The notes: generated from the letters alone by a model not told the origin. A stretch of 51,261 nt of DNA from Gammaproteobacteria bacterium (GCA_022824665.1 JAJDZL010000223.1:1-51261), one strand, 5' to 3'; positions 28,601 through 38,166 are shown, counted from the first letter of the stretch. Program-made: numbers and translations.

Positions 28601-31600
28601 TCAAGACGCCGTATCAGGCAGATTTACGGCAGTGCTAACGAGTGGTTCATACGAACTTTGACGTGCTCTGCATCGCTGCTCATAGAGTCCCAGCGCGTGC
28701 AAGGGAAAATATTGTCGGTACAAAACGTAATCCAAAAGAGCAGTACGAAAGAATACGCCGGTCATGTCCTGCTTTGGCCATGATCCATCGGCCTGCTGGG
28801 TACTGAGCAGGTGACTGGCACCCCGTGATATCGCATGCCAGTCGGGATCTTTTGCCTCAAGCAATGCGATCAGCGCCCATGCGGTTTGGATGACCTGACT
28901 TTCCGAATGCGCAACGTAGCGACCGGTTCTACAGCCGCTGTAGTGTTCACCCCAGCCTCCATCGTCGCGCTGGTGCTCCAGCAGCCACTGACAAGCCAGT
29001 CGCAATGCCGAGTCACCGGGTTTCGCACCGGTGGCTATCAGTCCCCGGATTCCGAACAGGGTGCCATAGATATATTGGATGCCCCAAACGCCGCGCCACG
29101 ACCCATCACTCAGCTGTGTTCTGCGAAGCCAGACTGCGCCCCGCGAGATGGCGGTTTGCGCCGCCTGATCCACAATTTGTGGGAAGTGCTGCCGGCAGGC
29201 CGCGAGTGCTGCCACAGAGGAAGCGGTACATTCAACAAAGGAGTGTTCAGTCATCGACTCGCCGAACATCTCACTTGGGTTCAGCCACTCAAGGTTCAGT
29301 CTTGTTCGCCGGGCCTCATAACTGCCAAAACCACCATCGCGGTTTTGGCCGCGCAAAATAAACTGAATTCCTTCACTGAGTACGCCTGTATCAACGCCTG
29401 CGTCCCGTTCGGCAATTAATCCGAGCATTGCTTCTGCAGTACAGTCTGTAACCGGCCAGCCATGCCAGCCTCCAGCGAAACACCAACCGCCTTTGGGATC
29501 ATTCCGGTAGGCATCCCGATACCCTTTGAAACTGCTGGTTATCTGGTTTCGATACAAAAAATCCGTCGCACGCTGCATCGCTGTCTGTAGCTGTTTTGAG
29601 CGATCGACGACTGCCAGAGACTGCAGTATAAACCCGGTGTCCCAAGAAGCACTTCTTGCCCCGGTGACCCGCGTGCCGTCTCGTTCATCCTCCCAAATCC
29701 ACCCTTCCAGTTGTGCGAGCGCCTGTTGGAGATCCAGGTCATTTTGATCGTGTAGCCAAATCGCGAGGATGTTTAGCAGTCCGCTCACTGGAGAGATACT
29801 CGTATGGTCGGTAGTTCGCAGCTCCCACCGGATGCGTTTTGTCAAATCGCTCACGCACCGGGCACGTAGTTTATCGGAGTGCAGCCAATTGTAAATTCTC
29901 GACAATCGGTAACCGAACCTCAGCGACATACTGGGTCGAAAAAGAAGATCCTCACTTCGAAGGCTATTTCGAGTTGCGGAAAATTTGACATTTTCGAATC
30001 CCTGAGGATATAGCTCAGCGCGCAGTTCAGTTGTAATATCAGTTACTTGGGCCTGATGCTGATGGGAGTATATGACTGCCATTGCCATGTATATCATTCG
30101 GGTGTGGCAGTACCAGTTTGAGGGGTGAAGAGCGATTCTGTGCGGCAGACACCACAACTCGGGCAAAATTGCGTGAACACCGCGCCAATCGTATAAATTG
30201 AGCAGTGCCAGCCAGAATTTCCCCCAACTTGGGATATTGAGCACTCCTTCAGTCAGAATAAATTGCTGCGCTGATGCGATTAAGGGGTCATCGCGCTGAG
30301 TACCTAGCAATCTCGCCGCGAGATAAACCAGGGTTGTAACAAAAAGATGAGGTCCCGAGTGTTCGTGCATTCCCCATAAACCGCTTGCGAGTTGGGTTTT
30401 CTCGAAATTGTGCAATATTAATTGCTGACGGCGAGGCTCTAGCGGCCGCCCGATGATGTGATGCAGCAGTACGTACTGAGCACTTAGCATCGGACACCAC
30501 ACCATCTCACCTTCCCAACTTCCATCGGTGTTTTGAAATTTCAAAAGACGTGTGACCGCTTTGTTCAAAGCCTCACCGACCTGCGGTGAGTCAAATTTCT
30601 TTCGATCTGGTTGCGGTTGACTGTCAGTTTGTGCCAGAGAGACCAGCAATGCTCGTGATAGGGACTTGACGATGCGCGCATTTTTTTTGCTGTCCGCTTT
30701 TGCATTCAAACGTTGTTCCAAAATACCTCGCACCAGCCATGTCAGTCTTACCAAGATCGAGCGAACGATGTGGTAGCTTCGGTGCCAGGCGAATTCATGG
30801 TGCGATTTTGGAATCTGCCTGCCGATTGTTTTACCGACGATCGATGTGAACGCCAGGGAAAGGTGTGTAACTGATGGGTCTTCGCAGGCAAGCAGCTTTA
30901 CGGTTCGGTCGCGAGCCTTTGAACCTGTTAGCCAATATTTATAAATTGAGTTTCTAAGTTCAGTCGATTCGAGTCGATGGTCGGCAAAAACTTCGTAGAG
31001 TCCGATTGCCAGCAGTTCTGGACCGCGGGTTGCCAAAACTCGTTTCGAGATGAATTTACGAAAGTTTTCCGCTTTAGCCAAATCGATTGCATCACCAAAA
31101 CCAAGGGTCATCCCCACCGCGGTCATGGGATGATAGTTTCCTGCAGCATCGCCAATCAGCACACGACGGGAGACTCCATTCGTGGTGCGCAGTCTTAACT
31201 CATTGGTTGCGGCGTAGAATTTGTCCGACCGCAGTGCTTTAATAAATCCTGGTCTAAGCGATTGAGGCAAAAATTCGGCATAGGACTCTGACAATAGTTT
31301 TACTCGGTCACGTGGAATCCAATGATTCAGGGGTACATCGATGATTATCCGGATGCGTTGATTTGCCAATTGATACACAAGAATTGGCCCTGGGCCGCCA
31401 AGTAAAACGTGCCCATAACCTGCAAAGGGTAATTCTGTTCCGGTAATCTCAACACCAACCATGCGCGAACAGATTCTTCGCTTGTTTGCAAGACCCAACG
31501 ACTTGCGTACCACCGAAGCACGTCCGTCTGCGCCGACAATTCTATCTGCCTGCAATGATTCAGCAACACCACTTTGGGAGAAACTGAGCTGTCCGTCTTC

Positions 31601-31999
31601 GACCATACAAACTCGGGCTGGTAGAAAAAAATCGATGCCTGGTTCATGCTCGACAGCCTTGTGAAGGGCTGAGACGAGCGTCGCATGCTCGCACGTCATA
31701 CCATATGATTCGGTCGGGTAGGGAAGCAGTATCGGCTCTGAGCGGTCTTCAGGAAATACGGCAAAACCTTTGCCCAAAGTGTGGTCGAATTCGTTGCCCA
31801 AATCAATGCCGACCTCGCGCAGCACTTTTAGCGCAGGTGGATGCAGCCATTCACCTGCGAGGCGTTTGGATGCCTTTGGATTCGCTTCAAGTAAAGCAAC
31901 GCGGGCACCCTTGTGTGCGTGGGCCAGTGCACATACGCTGCCGACTGGTCCGGCACCGACAATGGCAACGTCGTAGTGCCGAAGTGAATTCCTGTTCAT
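28601..31999 (-). CDS. Squalene monooxygenase - oxidosqualene cyclase fusion protein
   Basis: One uninterrupted 1132-residue frame with two enzymes. Residues about 1-415 are an FAD squalene monooxygenase: VAIVGAGPVGSVCALAHA, RLAGEWLHPPALKVLREVG and the GD/FAD motif IGDAAGNYHPMTAVGM. A polar linker (about 420-470) leads to a cyclase with QW repeats, the WYCHTRMIYMAMAVIY segment, the catalytic DCTAE motif (about residue 851, in GWPVTDCTAEAML) and VECTAS. DCTAE marks an oxidosqualene cyclase rather than a DXDD squalene-hopene cyclase. Val two residues before the catalytic Asp is the residue of lanosterol synthases; cycloartenol synthases have Ile. It would convert squalene to 2,3-oxidosqualene and then to a lanosterol-like sterol. 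ATG overlaps the CYP51 stop (ATGA). The fusion is unusual. Confidence 0.92.
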   Translation of the reverse strand: MNRNSLRHYDVAIVGAGPVGSVCALAHAHKGARVALLEANPKASKRLAGEWLHPPALKVLREVGIDLGNEFDHTLGKGFAVFPEDRSEPILLPYPTESYGMTCEHATLVSALHKAVEHEPGIDFFLPARVCMVEDGQLSFSQSGVAESLQADRIVGADGRASVVRKSLGLANKRRICSRMVGVEITGTELPFAGYGHVLLGGPGPILVYQLANQRIRIIIDVPLNHWIPRDRVKLLSESYAEFLPQSLRPGFIKALRSDKFYAATNELRLRTTNGVSRRVLIGDAAGNYHPMTAVGMTLGFGDAIDLAKAENFRKFISKRVLATRGPELLAIGLYEVFADHRLESTELRNSIYKYWLTGSKARDRTVKLLACEDPSVTHLSLAFTSIVGKTIGRQIPKSHHEFAWHRSYHIVRSILVRLTWLVRGILEQRLNAKADSKKNARIVKSLSRALLVSLAQTDSQPQPDRKKFDSPQVGEALNKAVTRLLKFQNTDGSWEGEMVWCPMLSAQYVLLHHIIGRPLEPRRQQLILHNFEKTQLASGLWGMHEHSGPHLFVTTLVYLAARLLGTQRDDPLIASAQQFILTEGVLNIPSWGKFWLALLNLYDWRGVHAILPELWCLPHRIALHPSNWYCHTRMIYMAMAVIYSHQHQAQVTDITTELRAELYPQGFENVKFSATRNSLRSEDLLFRPSMSLRFGYRLSRIYNWLHSDKLRARCVSDLTKRIRWELRTTDHTSISPVSGLLNILAIWLHDQNDLDLQQALAQLEGWIWEDERDGTRVTGARSASWDTGFILQSLAVVDRSKQLQTAMQRATDFLYRNQITSSFKGYRDAYRNDPKGGWCFAGGWHGWPVTDCTAEAMLGLIAERDAGVDTGVLSEGIQFILRGQNRDGGFGSYEARRTRLNLEWLNPSEMFGESMTEHSFVECTASSVAALAACRQHFPQIVDQAAQTAISRGAVWLRRTQLSDGSWRGVWGIQYIYGTLFGIRGLIATGAKPGDSALRLACQWLLEHQRDDGGWGEHYSGCRTGRYVAHSESQVIQTAWALIALLEAKDPDWHAISRGASHLLSTQQADGSWPKQDMTGVFFRTALLDYVLYRQYFPLHALGLYEQRCRARQSSYEPLVSTAVNLPDTAS

Positions 32000-33384
32000 C
32001 CGAAAACGCTTGGTTCCTTACGGCGCTGATACCTAATCTTGCAGGGGGTTTTGGGCCCCGTCACCCAACTGCGGTAGTTGGGAGCGGGAACTGAAGTGTC
32101 AAGAAAAAAATCAAATCGATCAAGCAGCACGGTCCAGATTGCCTTTAACTGCAGGTAAGCGAAATGTTTACCCATACACATATGCTTACCACCACCGAAC
32201 CCGATGAGAGTATAGCGGTGTTGTTTATCTTCGCATGCAGGCGCAGCGAAACGCTCCGGGTCGAACCGATACGGATCTGCGAACAGATGTGGCAGCCGAT
32301 GGGAAACCGCTGGAGATACCATGGCCAGGGTGCCTGCAGGCACACGGTGGTTGCGAAACTCAAGGGGTTTGAGAACTTTTCGGACCAGCAAAATCAGGGG
32401 TGGATGCAATCGTTCATTTTCGCGAATCGCGAATTCCAGCGCGATCTGCTGTTTCAATCCGGCGAGGTTCATGACACCTTCGTTTGCGTAAACGCTGCGC
32501 ATCTCCTGCCTGATTGTCTCAATATACGTCGGCGCATTCAGCAGCTCCAGGCAAACCCAGGTCGCGAGCACCGCGCTGGTGTGCTGGCCTGCGAAAAGGA
32601 CGGTCAGCAAAATGCCTGTTACTTCGCTGTCGTCCAAGGGACGTCCATCCTGGTAGCGAGCATCCATCAACGTCTGCATAAAGTCGTCTGGTTTGATGCC
32701 TGTACGTCGCCGCTGTGCCATGATTTGGTTAAACAGTTGGGCAATGTTTTGCCGCGCGCGGTCGCGGCTTCGGTGTCCTGCCGTCGGCACTCTAGGGAGA
32801 AAAAACCCCAGCGTATTGATGCCTTTTTGCAGGTCGTGATAAGCATCCGCAAATCCCGTATCAAGTTGTTCCCGAACCTCTTCGCCGATGAGGCAGCGAC
32901 TGGCAATATTGATCGTGAGCTGATTCATGGCTTTAGGTAAATCCAACTGTCCAATGTCACCCATCGCAGCCGCGAACCGGCTGGTTTCTTCGAACATAAT
33001 GCCGGTAAATTTTTTGAGCGCAGACTCCCGCAGCGCAGGATAAAGAAATCCCAGTTGTTCGGCCATAAGTTCAGGTGAAGCGTCGTAAGCCACGCCGCGA
33101 CCGAAGATTGGTACCGTAAATTGATAGACCGCCTTGGCATTCAGTTGGTCTTGCGGCGCTCTGAAGAAAAAATCATGGGCTTCAGGCCCTGTAAACAGCG
33201 CGACATCACGGGTGCCGAGCCGGAAGCGGTACAGTTCACCGTGCTCGCGCCAACCGCGCTCCAGCATTGCAACCGGATTCCTGACAAATTCGGGCAGGTG
33301 GCCGAGCAACGGCCAGCCACCGGCAATTTTAGGAGCCACCATTGCTGGCTGTGCCGCTGCATTTGTCGAATTAAGGGGTGTCAT
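31996..33384 (-). CDS. cyp51: Cytochrome P450, sterol 14-alpha-demethylase (CYP51-like)
   Basis: A 462-residue P450 with CYP51 traits: substrate-recognition region KAVYQFTVPIFGRGVAYDA, I-helix FAGQHTSAVLATW (His before Thr as in CYP51), ExxR motif ENERLHPP and haem-binding loop FGGGKHMCMG. It would remove the 14-alpha-methyl group from lanosterol-type sterols by three oxidations, leaving a delta-14 double bond for the reductase encoded next to it. There is no N-terminal membrane anchor, as in bacterial CYP51. It is the fourth gene of the leftward operon, 30 bases after the reductase and overlapping the fusion gene by 4 bases. Redox partners are not encoded nearby. Confidence 0.9.
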   Translation of the reverse strand: MTPLNSTNAAAQPAMVAPKIAGGWPLLGHLPEFVRNPVAMLERGWREHGELYRFRLGTRDVALFTGPEAHDFFFRAPQDQLNAKAVYQFTVPIFGRGVAYDASPELMAEQLGFLYPALRESALKKFTGIMFEETSRFAAAMGDIGQLDLPKAMNQLTINIASRCLIGEEVREQLDTGFADAYHDLQKGINTLGFFLPRVPTAGHRSRDRARQNIAQLFNQIMAQRRRTGIKPDDFMQTLMDARYQDGRPLDDSEVTGILLTVLFAGQHTSAVLATWVCLELLNAPTYIETIRQEMRSVYANEGVMNLAGLKQQIALEFAIRENERLHPPLILLVRKVLKPLEFRNHRVPAGTLAMVSPAVSHRLPHLFADPYRFDPERFAAPACEDKQHRYTLIGFGGGKHMCMGKHFAYLQLKAIWTVLLDRFDFFLDTSVPAPNYRSWVTGPKTPCKIRYQRRKEPSVFG

Positions 33385-33414
33385 CCTGAAGTGACCTCAC
33401 ATACACCTGTTCAG

Positions 33415-34509
33415 CTAATGAACAAACGGCAGCATTGAAAAACGCACCTGCCTGGTATAGCGTTCCCACAGAGCGCCGTACTTGGCGCGGCAGCGGCGTT
33501 CATCGCGCCGCGAACGGTGCCACAAAAGACCGGTCAGCCACACCGGCAAGATGTACGGCAGCCACGAGTCAAACCCGGCGGTTAAGGCAAACGCGAAATA
33601 GATACAGATCTCCCCGGTATAGTTCAGATGTCGCCCGATGCCCCAAAATCCAGACACCAGCAGACGCCCGTCCAGTGTGTGGGCCGGTCGCCCCCAAATC
33701 CGGGTTTCGGGATTGCGTTTGAAGCGATGTTTTTGCTCGTTGGCCCCGCGAAAAAGCCAGAAACCGAAGCAAAATAAAAGAACGAGCGCGATTGTCGCGA
33801 CGGGCGTCAGGTCCCCGGTTGGGTGGACCAGCCACCAACCAACGAAGCAATAAAAAAACGGCACCAGAACGTAATCTCCCCAGATCAGCATCCAGCCGAA
33901 GCGCTCACTGACCATGTCCCAGGTGTGGATCATGCCCTGTTCAAACTGAAAGTAATTCAGCACATATAGAAACGTAAAGGCCTGATAGAGAATCATGGCC
34001 ACGGTGAGTTCACCATAGGTATCGTACTGCACTGCGGCAAACGATGCATTGAGAAGCGCGAGGCCTATCAGTGAAGGGCGGTAGCTGAACAGTTTCAAAT
34101 CCACGCCAAGCAAGGTCGGGTTTGCATCTACCCCAAAGAAATAGCCGTGCCAGCCCCCGGACAGGACAGGTCGCGTGTGCCTCCCTCTGAAGTAAAGCCA
34201 GCTTGACATGGCGAATGCGAAAAGGTTAGCGACAACAAAGAGCGCAGCAAAGTGTGTGTACAACATTGAAAGTGAGAACCAACCCGCGCTGTGGGCAAGA
34301 CCTGCGCTCAAGACGGTAAGCAGGAACAGGGTCAGTCCGTTAAGTTTGTAGGTGTGTGATTTTCCGCTACTGTCGGGTCCTGATATCTGTTGACCGGGAA
34401 TAACGACAGAACCAACGAATAATGCACCGAGAAACGCCCCGCACATCAGTGCCGCGCTAAGCAGACCAGCACTTGTCAAAGATGAGAACAGAACGGCTGA
34501 ATCAGGCAT
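33415..34509 (-). CDS. Sterol C-14 reductase (ERG24/ERG4 family)
   Basis: A polytopic membrane protein of 364 residues with about eight or nine hydrophobic segments. The C-terminal signature of the sterol reductase family is plain: GFWGIGRHLNYTGEICIYF, then LLWHRSRRDERRCRAKYG and YTRQVRFSMLPF. PVLSGGWHGYFFGVDANP corresponds to the family's conserved loop. It would use NADPH to reduce the delta-14 bond created by CYP51. The family also contains delta-7 and delta-24(28) reductases, so specificity is assigned from the gene order next to CYP51. It overlaps the Rieske gene by 8 bases. Confidence 0.87.
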   Translation of the reverse strand: MPDSAVLFSSLTSAGLLSAALMCGAFLGALFVGSVVIPGQQISGPDSSGKSHTYKLNGLTLFLLTVLSAGLAHSAGWFSLSMLYTHFAALFVVANLFAFAMSSWLYFRGRHTRPVLSGGWHGYFFGVDANPTLLGVDLKLFSYRPSLIGLALLNASFAAVQYDTYGELTVAMILYQAFTFLYVLNYFQFEQGMIHTWDMVSERFGWMLIWGDYVLVPFFYCFVGWWLVHPTGDLTPVATIALVLLFCFGFWLFRGANEQKHRFKRNPETRIWGRPAHTLDGRLLVSGFWGIGRHLNYTGEICIYFAFALTAGFDSWLPYILPVWLTGLLWHRSRRDERRCRAKYGALWERYTRQVRFSMLPFVH

Positions 34510-35596
34510 TTGTATTGCTGACTTTAGCTTCGCGAGTCAGGTATTCCTGCCACTTGCGAACGGTTACCTTTTGAAAGGCCTTAACTACCGGATTAAATTC
34601 AATAGGTGGCGCGTCCCAGTGCTGCTCATACCCTTGCTGCTCTGCTTCAACCGCGATCTTGTCCTGGGTCAGCAAAGGAACGATAAGCAAACGGTTGGAG
34701 ATCTTCAAAGCTGCGCTCATCGCCATGCGGGGAATTCGAACGGGCAGCAGGGGAACTTTTAGAGATTTGAAATAAAACAGGAAAAATACCCGGGTGGTGC
34801 GTTCATCGACCGGTAGTACGAAAAGCCAGTGTTTGATTGCATTATCGGTATTGGACCACTGATAGGGATACTCAAAACACAATTCCATCTGGTTGGTATT
34901 GAGATTTTTGTGGTCTACAAACAGCCTTGAGAAGCGCCCGCGCCCGACTTTTGTGTCATAGGAAAGGTGTACGTTGTCGCCGATGGTCTCGCAGCGCGTA
35001 AGGATAGCATCCTGAAAGGGCTGGTATTTTCGGTGCAGATGTGCGTGCGTGAAATCACTGACATTGTCGATCACCATCGAATGGTGTGCCGACCAGGTGA
35101 AGCTGAGCGGTACGCAGGCCCAACGATCAGACCCCTCAAGTTCTGGAATTTCCGGGATTTCCCGTTGTTCAGCGATTCCGGGGTTGCCGGGAAACAGCCA
35201 CACCAGACCATAACGGACCTTCACCGGATAGCTTCTGATTGAGGGTTTTATTTGTTCCTGTTCAGTACGCCCTTGCGGCATATCAGCGCGCCGACCGGTC
35301 TCGTCATACTGCCAGCCATGATATGCACAAACCAGTCGGCAGCCTTGAACCTCTCCAAGAGACAGTTTGACCTGGCGGTGCGCACAGCGATTCTCAAGTG
35401 CATAAAATGAACCGTCGACTGCTCGGTAAAGCGCAATGGAATGCTTCCAGAAAATCACTTCGACAACTGTTCCCGGTTTAATTCGATGTGTCTGTTCTAC
35501 GGCGTACCAGTAATCCGGGTCCAATCCAGTTGCGCGTGCTTGCTGGCGCAGGTTGCCTGCCTCTTCAAAATCCGGTGGTGCTCGATACGCGTTCAC
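34502..35596 (-). CDS. sdmA: Rieske-type sterol C-4 demethylase oxygenase (SdmA-like)
   Basis: Rieske non-haem iron oxygenase of 364 residues. The [2Fe-2S] ligands appear as NRCAHRQVKLS and LVCAYHGWQYD (CxH...CxxH), and the mononuclear iron site as DNVSDFTHAHLHRKY. Bacterial sterol producers such as Methylococcus use the Rieske protein SdmA with the dehydrogenase SdmB to remove a C-4 methyl group instead of eukaryotic ERG25. The adjacent SdmB-like gene and the sterol operon support the assignment. The start is GTG 35596, following GGAGG in the end of the upstream gene, with a 4-base overlap (GTGA). No dedicated reductase is encoded beside it. Confidence 0.87.
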   Translation of the reverse strand: MNAYRAPPDFEEAGNLRQQARATGLDPDYWYAVEQTHRIKPGTVVEVIFWKHSIALYRAVDGSFYALENRCAHRQVKLSLGEVQGCRLVCAYHGWQYDETGRRADMPQGRTEQEQIKPSIRSYPVKVRYGLVWLFPGNPGIAEQREIPEIPELEGSDRWACVPLSFTWSAHHSMVIDNVSDFTHAHLHRKYQPFQDAILTRCETIGDNVHLSYDTKVGRGRFSRLFVDHKNLNTNQMELCFEYPYQWSNTDNAIKHWLFVLPVDERTTRVFFLFYFKSLKVPLLPVRIPRMAMSAALKISNRLLIVPLLTQDKIAVEAEQQGYEQHWDAPPIEFNPVVKAFQKVTVRKWQEYLTREAKVSNTNA

Positions 35597-36756
35597 ATCG
35601 AACCTCCTTCAGGGGAAATTTGTATGCTTTCCTCAAGCGAAGAATTTTCGATTGGATCGGTGCTGTTCAGAACGGGCGACTTCGCAAGCGGATTCGTGAT
35701 CGCGTTTCGTTGGTGGTGAAATGCGTAAGCTTCATGAACTGCCGCGCGAATGCTGGTTGGCTGATAACCAAGATCCCGTTTGGCTTTTTCGAGATTTGCG
35801 TGCCGACATTGTTTCAGCAGCCGGATTGCCCCGGGCGTGAAGCGTTGCGGAAAGCTCGGGTGAAACCGGCTCAGATAGAAACTCGCAATTTCCGAGAACG
35901 CGAGCATCACGGGTGCGGGGACTCGCCGCGCCGGGCGCGCGATACCAGAGACCTCTTCAAACAGATCCAGAATTTCAGAGATGGTTTTGTATTCGCTGCT
36001 GAAGATGTACTTTTCGCCTGAGCGCCCATAGCGCATACACAAAAGATGCCCTTCGACAATGTCCCTTGCTGCTACAAATTCGAAGCCGCCGTCAATGTAT
36101 GCCCTGAGTTTACCATTGGTGTAGTCGCAAAGCGTTCTCCCCAAACGGGATGGCAAGAAGTCTGCGGCTCCAATCACCGCACAGCATGTTGCAACGATCA
36201 CATCCTGACCCTGTGCGGCAGCGCGCCAGCACTCGTGTTCAACCAGCGATTTGCTGCGCTCGTAGGGCATTGTGCGAACCATGGGATAGAACTGCAGTGT
36301 TTCATCGCTAGGTGCAGAAGGATTGTCCAGGTTATAGCCAACCGCGCTGAACGATCCGGTTACAACCACCCGGCCGGCGGCGGTTTCGCGTGCAGCTTTA
36401 AGTACATTGCGGGTGCCGTATACGTTGCACTCAAATATTTCCCGACGATGGGCGAGATTTCCTTCGATGGTTGAGATCTTGGCTGCAACGTGGTAAACTC
36501 CTTGACAGCCTTCCATTGCATTCGTGATGGAATGCAATTCACGGATATCGCCATAGCGACGCTCAACTGCCAGATTCTCCAGCCCTTCGTTATTGTCTTC
36601 GTGTCTCAGCAAAACCCGAACCCGGAATCCATCCTGAATTAGCCTGCGCACGAGATTTGCACCGACATGCCCGGCCGAGCCGGTAACGAAAACCGGTGTC
36701 ATCGATGTATTGTCAGGATTTTTCAGATCTGGTTGCATGTGCGAGTTCACTGACAT
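35593..36756 (-). CDS. sdmB: NAD(P)-dependent 3-beta-HSD/epimerase-like sterol dehydrogenase (SdmB-like)
   Basis: Extended short-chain dehydrogenase of 387 residues. The cofactor motif is VFVTGSAGHVGANLVRRL, and the catalytic Tyr-Lys-type pair appears in MPYERSKSLVEHE with TGSFSAVGYN upstream. It matches the 3-beta-hydroxysteroid dehydrogenase/isomerase group used by bacteria, as SdmB, to decarboxylate the C-4 carboxyl sterol made by SdmA. It is the first gene of the leftward five-gene operon. The first 18 residues before MTPVFV are poorly conserved in character, so ATG 36702 is a possible alternative start. The C-terminal tail (about 40 residues, Asn/Ser-rich) extends beyond the fold. Confidence 0.83.
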   Translation of the reverse strand: MSVNSHMQPDLKNPDNTSMTPVFVTGSAGHVGANLVRRLIQDGFRVRVLLRHEDNNEGLENLAVERRYGDIRELHSITNAMEGCQGVYHVAAKISTIEGNLAHRREIFECNVYGTRNVLKAARETAAGRVVVTGSFSAVGYNLDNPSAPSDETLQFYPMVRTMPYERSKSLVEHECWRAAAQGQDVIVATCCAVIGAADFLPSRLGRTLCDYTNGKLRAYIDGGFEFVAARDIVEGHLLCMRYGRSGEKYIFSSEYKTISEILDLFEEVSGIARPARRVPAPVMLAFSEIASFYLSRFHPSFPQRFTPGAIRLLKQCRHANLEKAKRDLGYQPTSIRAAVHEAYAFHHQRNAITNPLAKSPVLNSTDPIENSSLEESIQISPEGGSM

Positions 36757-37234
36757 TGATCTGATTCAGACTCGTTCGGGCGGTACACCCAACAATCGTT
36801 CGCAAAATGATGCGTCAAATTTGCGGATGCACACTTGTATCAAGCATGCAGACATTTATGCATTTTCTACCTCAAGGGTTTATTGATTCATCAGCATCGA
36901 AAATGTACAAAGCTCAAATTTAATGATTAAATTGAAGCCATGGAACTTTCTCCTTTCGGATGCTGAATTCCGACAGTTGCCGCTGCAAGGCGGTTTCTGA
37001 CCGGTTTGCTTGTTTGATTCCTGAAGTAACTAGTTGTATATATTATGTTATTATGTTAATTTATCTGGCAAAGAATTATATCCATCTCTATAATTGTAGT
37101 TGCTTCATGTCCATAGATTTAACCTACCGATTATTCATTTGCTCAATTTTCGACGTTAACCGGGAAAGTGAGTGAAAGTGGTCGTGTGAACATCCCTTGA
37201 GCGCTAAACCGAATGATCTGCCGGATTCTTTGAA
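36757..37234. other. AT-rich divergent intergenic region; likely sterol operon promoter
   Basis: About 480 bases between the leftward sterol operon and the rightward membrane protein gene. It is clearly more AT-rich than its flanks (for example around 37030-37110) and contains no credible gene. The promoters of both units should lie here. I could not identify a specific operator. Confidence 0.45.
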
Positions 37235-37960
37235 ATGACCGAACAATCTGTCAATCAAAAACATTTCGCACAAGACCAGGCAGGCCGAAAGATTACAGTA
37301 GGGCTGTTTGTGGCTCTGATTATTGCTATCGTGGCATTTGCAGGGATCGGTGCGCGCTATTTTATGTATGGAGACCTGAACGCAATTCACTGCCTTCTAA
37401 GCCTGTTTTTCTCAGTCAATTTGTTGATCTGCTACTGGGAAGTGTGTCTTTTTTTGCATCGAGATTATGTTAAAGAGCGTGCTATTTACTGGTTTGAACT
37501 TTGCCGTGAGAAAAATCAGTCTGCGGCGCGGTTATTTTTCTTCAGCAAGGTGCGGCCAAGGCAGTTGTTTGCGACCAGCACATGGGCTGATGTCTGGGCG
37601 GCCTATGCTCGGTATGATGGCTCCTACGCCGACCGAAAAACATTTGGCTATAGTGCGGACATCGCTAATGGTTTTGTGACGCCGATACCAACGTTGATTC
37701 TGTATTCAGCCTATACGTTCGAATTTATGCCCGCACTGTATGCAGGCATTGTCGGTGTTATGCTATTTTGGCAATTGGTGTACGTGACCTCGGTCTACTG
37801 GGTCAGTTTTTTCTCGGCAAAAAGACAACACAAACTCACCCGCCACGAGATCTGCATATACATCATTGCGATTAATTCTTACTGGGTGCTCTGTGCTCTC
37901 ATGGGCCTGTACGTATCGTTTCACCTGATCGTCAATGGCGACTACGCGGTCCTGGGATAA
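37235..37960 (+). CDS. Five-helix membrane protein, EBP/EXPERA-like
   Basis: A 241-residue protein with five predicted membrane segments (about residues 20-45, 48-75, 143-166, 170-195, 204-232). It shows scattered similarity to emopamil-binding protein, the sterol delta8-delta7 isomerase: VWAAYARYDGSY resembles EBP LWKEYAKGDSRY, FWQLVYVTSVY resembles LQLVVSVGQIY, and INSYW resembles MNALW (NxxW). The EBP catalytic His/Glu positions are not obviously kept: NLLIC lies where EBP has HLVIE, and FVT where it has ETIT. It may be a diverged isomerase or a sterol-binding protein. The location between the sterol operon and a lipid transporter gene supports a sterol role. Confidence 0.5.
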   Translation: MTEQSVNQKHFAQDQAGRKITVGLFVALIIAIVAFAGIGARYFMYGDLNAIHCLLSLFFSVNLLICYWEVCLFLHRDYVKERAIYWFELCREKNQSAARLFFFSKVRPRQLFATSTWADVWAAYARYDGSYADRKTFGYSADIANGFVTPIPTLILYSAYTFEFMPALYAGIVGVMLFWQLVYVTSVYWVSFFSAKRQHKLTRHEICIYIIAINSYWVLCALMGLYVSFHLIVNGDYAVLG

Positions 37961-38166
37961 TGAATGAGAATTGCAGGCCTTGCCAAAGGCTGCATACCGC
38001 TGGCGACCTGACCGTCGGTTCGAAATGCAACTTGGTTTGGCGTGCAGCTGACCTTTTTGGTAGGTTGTTCAAAGAATGATTGCTGATAAAATCAGATTGT
38101 TTGGCACACCAAGAGGCAAGTTAAGTTTATCTTGCAAGAGTGAACAGACAGAGCTAAAGTGGCGGC

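Noticed and set aside
28835-29419. 194-residue forward ORF inside the cyclase
   Set aside because: Antisense shadow of the QW-repeat region.
28601-31999. Squalene-hopene cyclase reading of the cyclase half
   Set aside because: The DXDD protonation motif is absent and DCTAE plus VECT-type motifs are present, which indicates oxidosqualene cyclase.
32164-32940. 258-residue forward ORF
   Set aside because: Antisense shadow of the CYP51-like gene; no motif.
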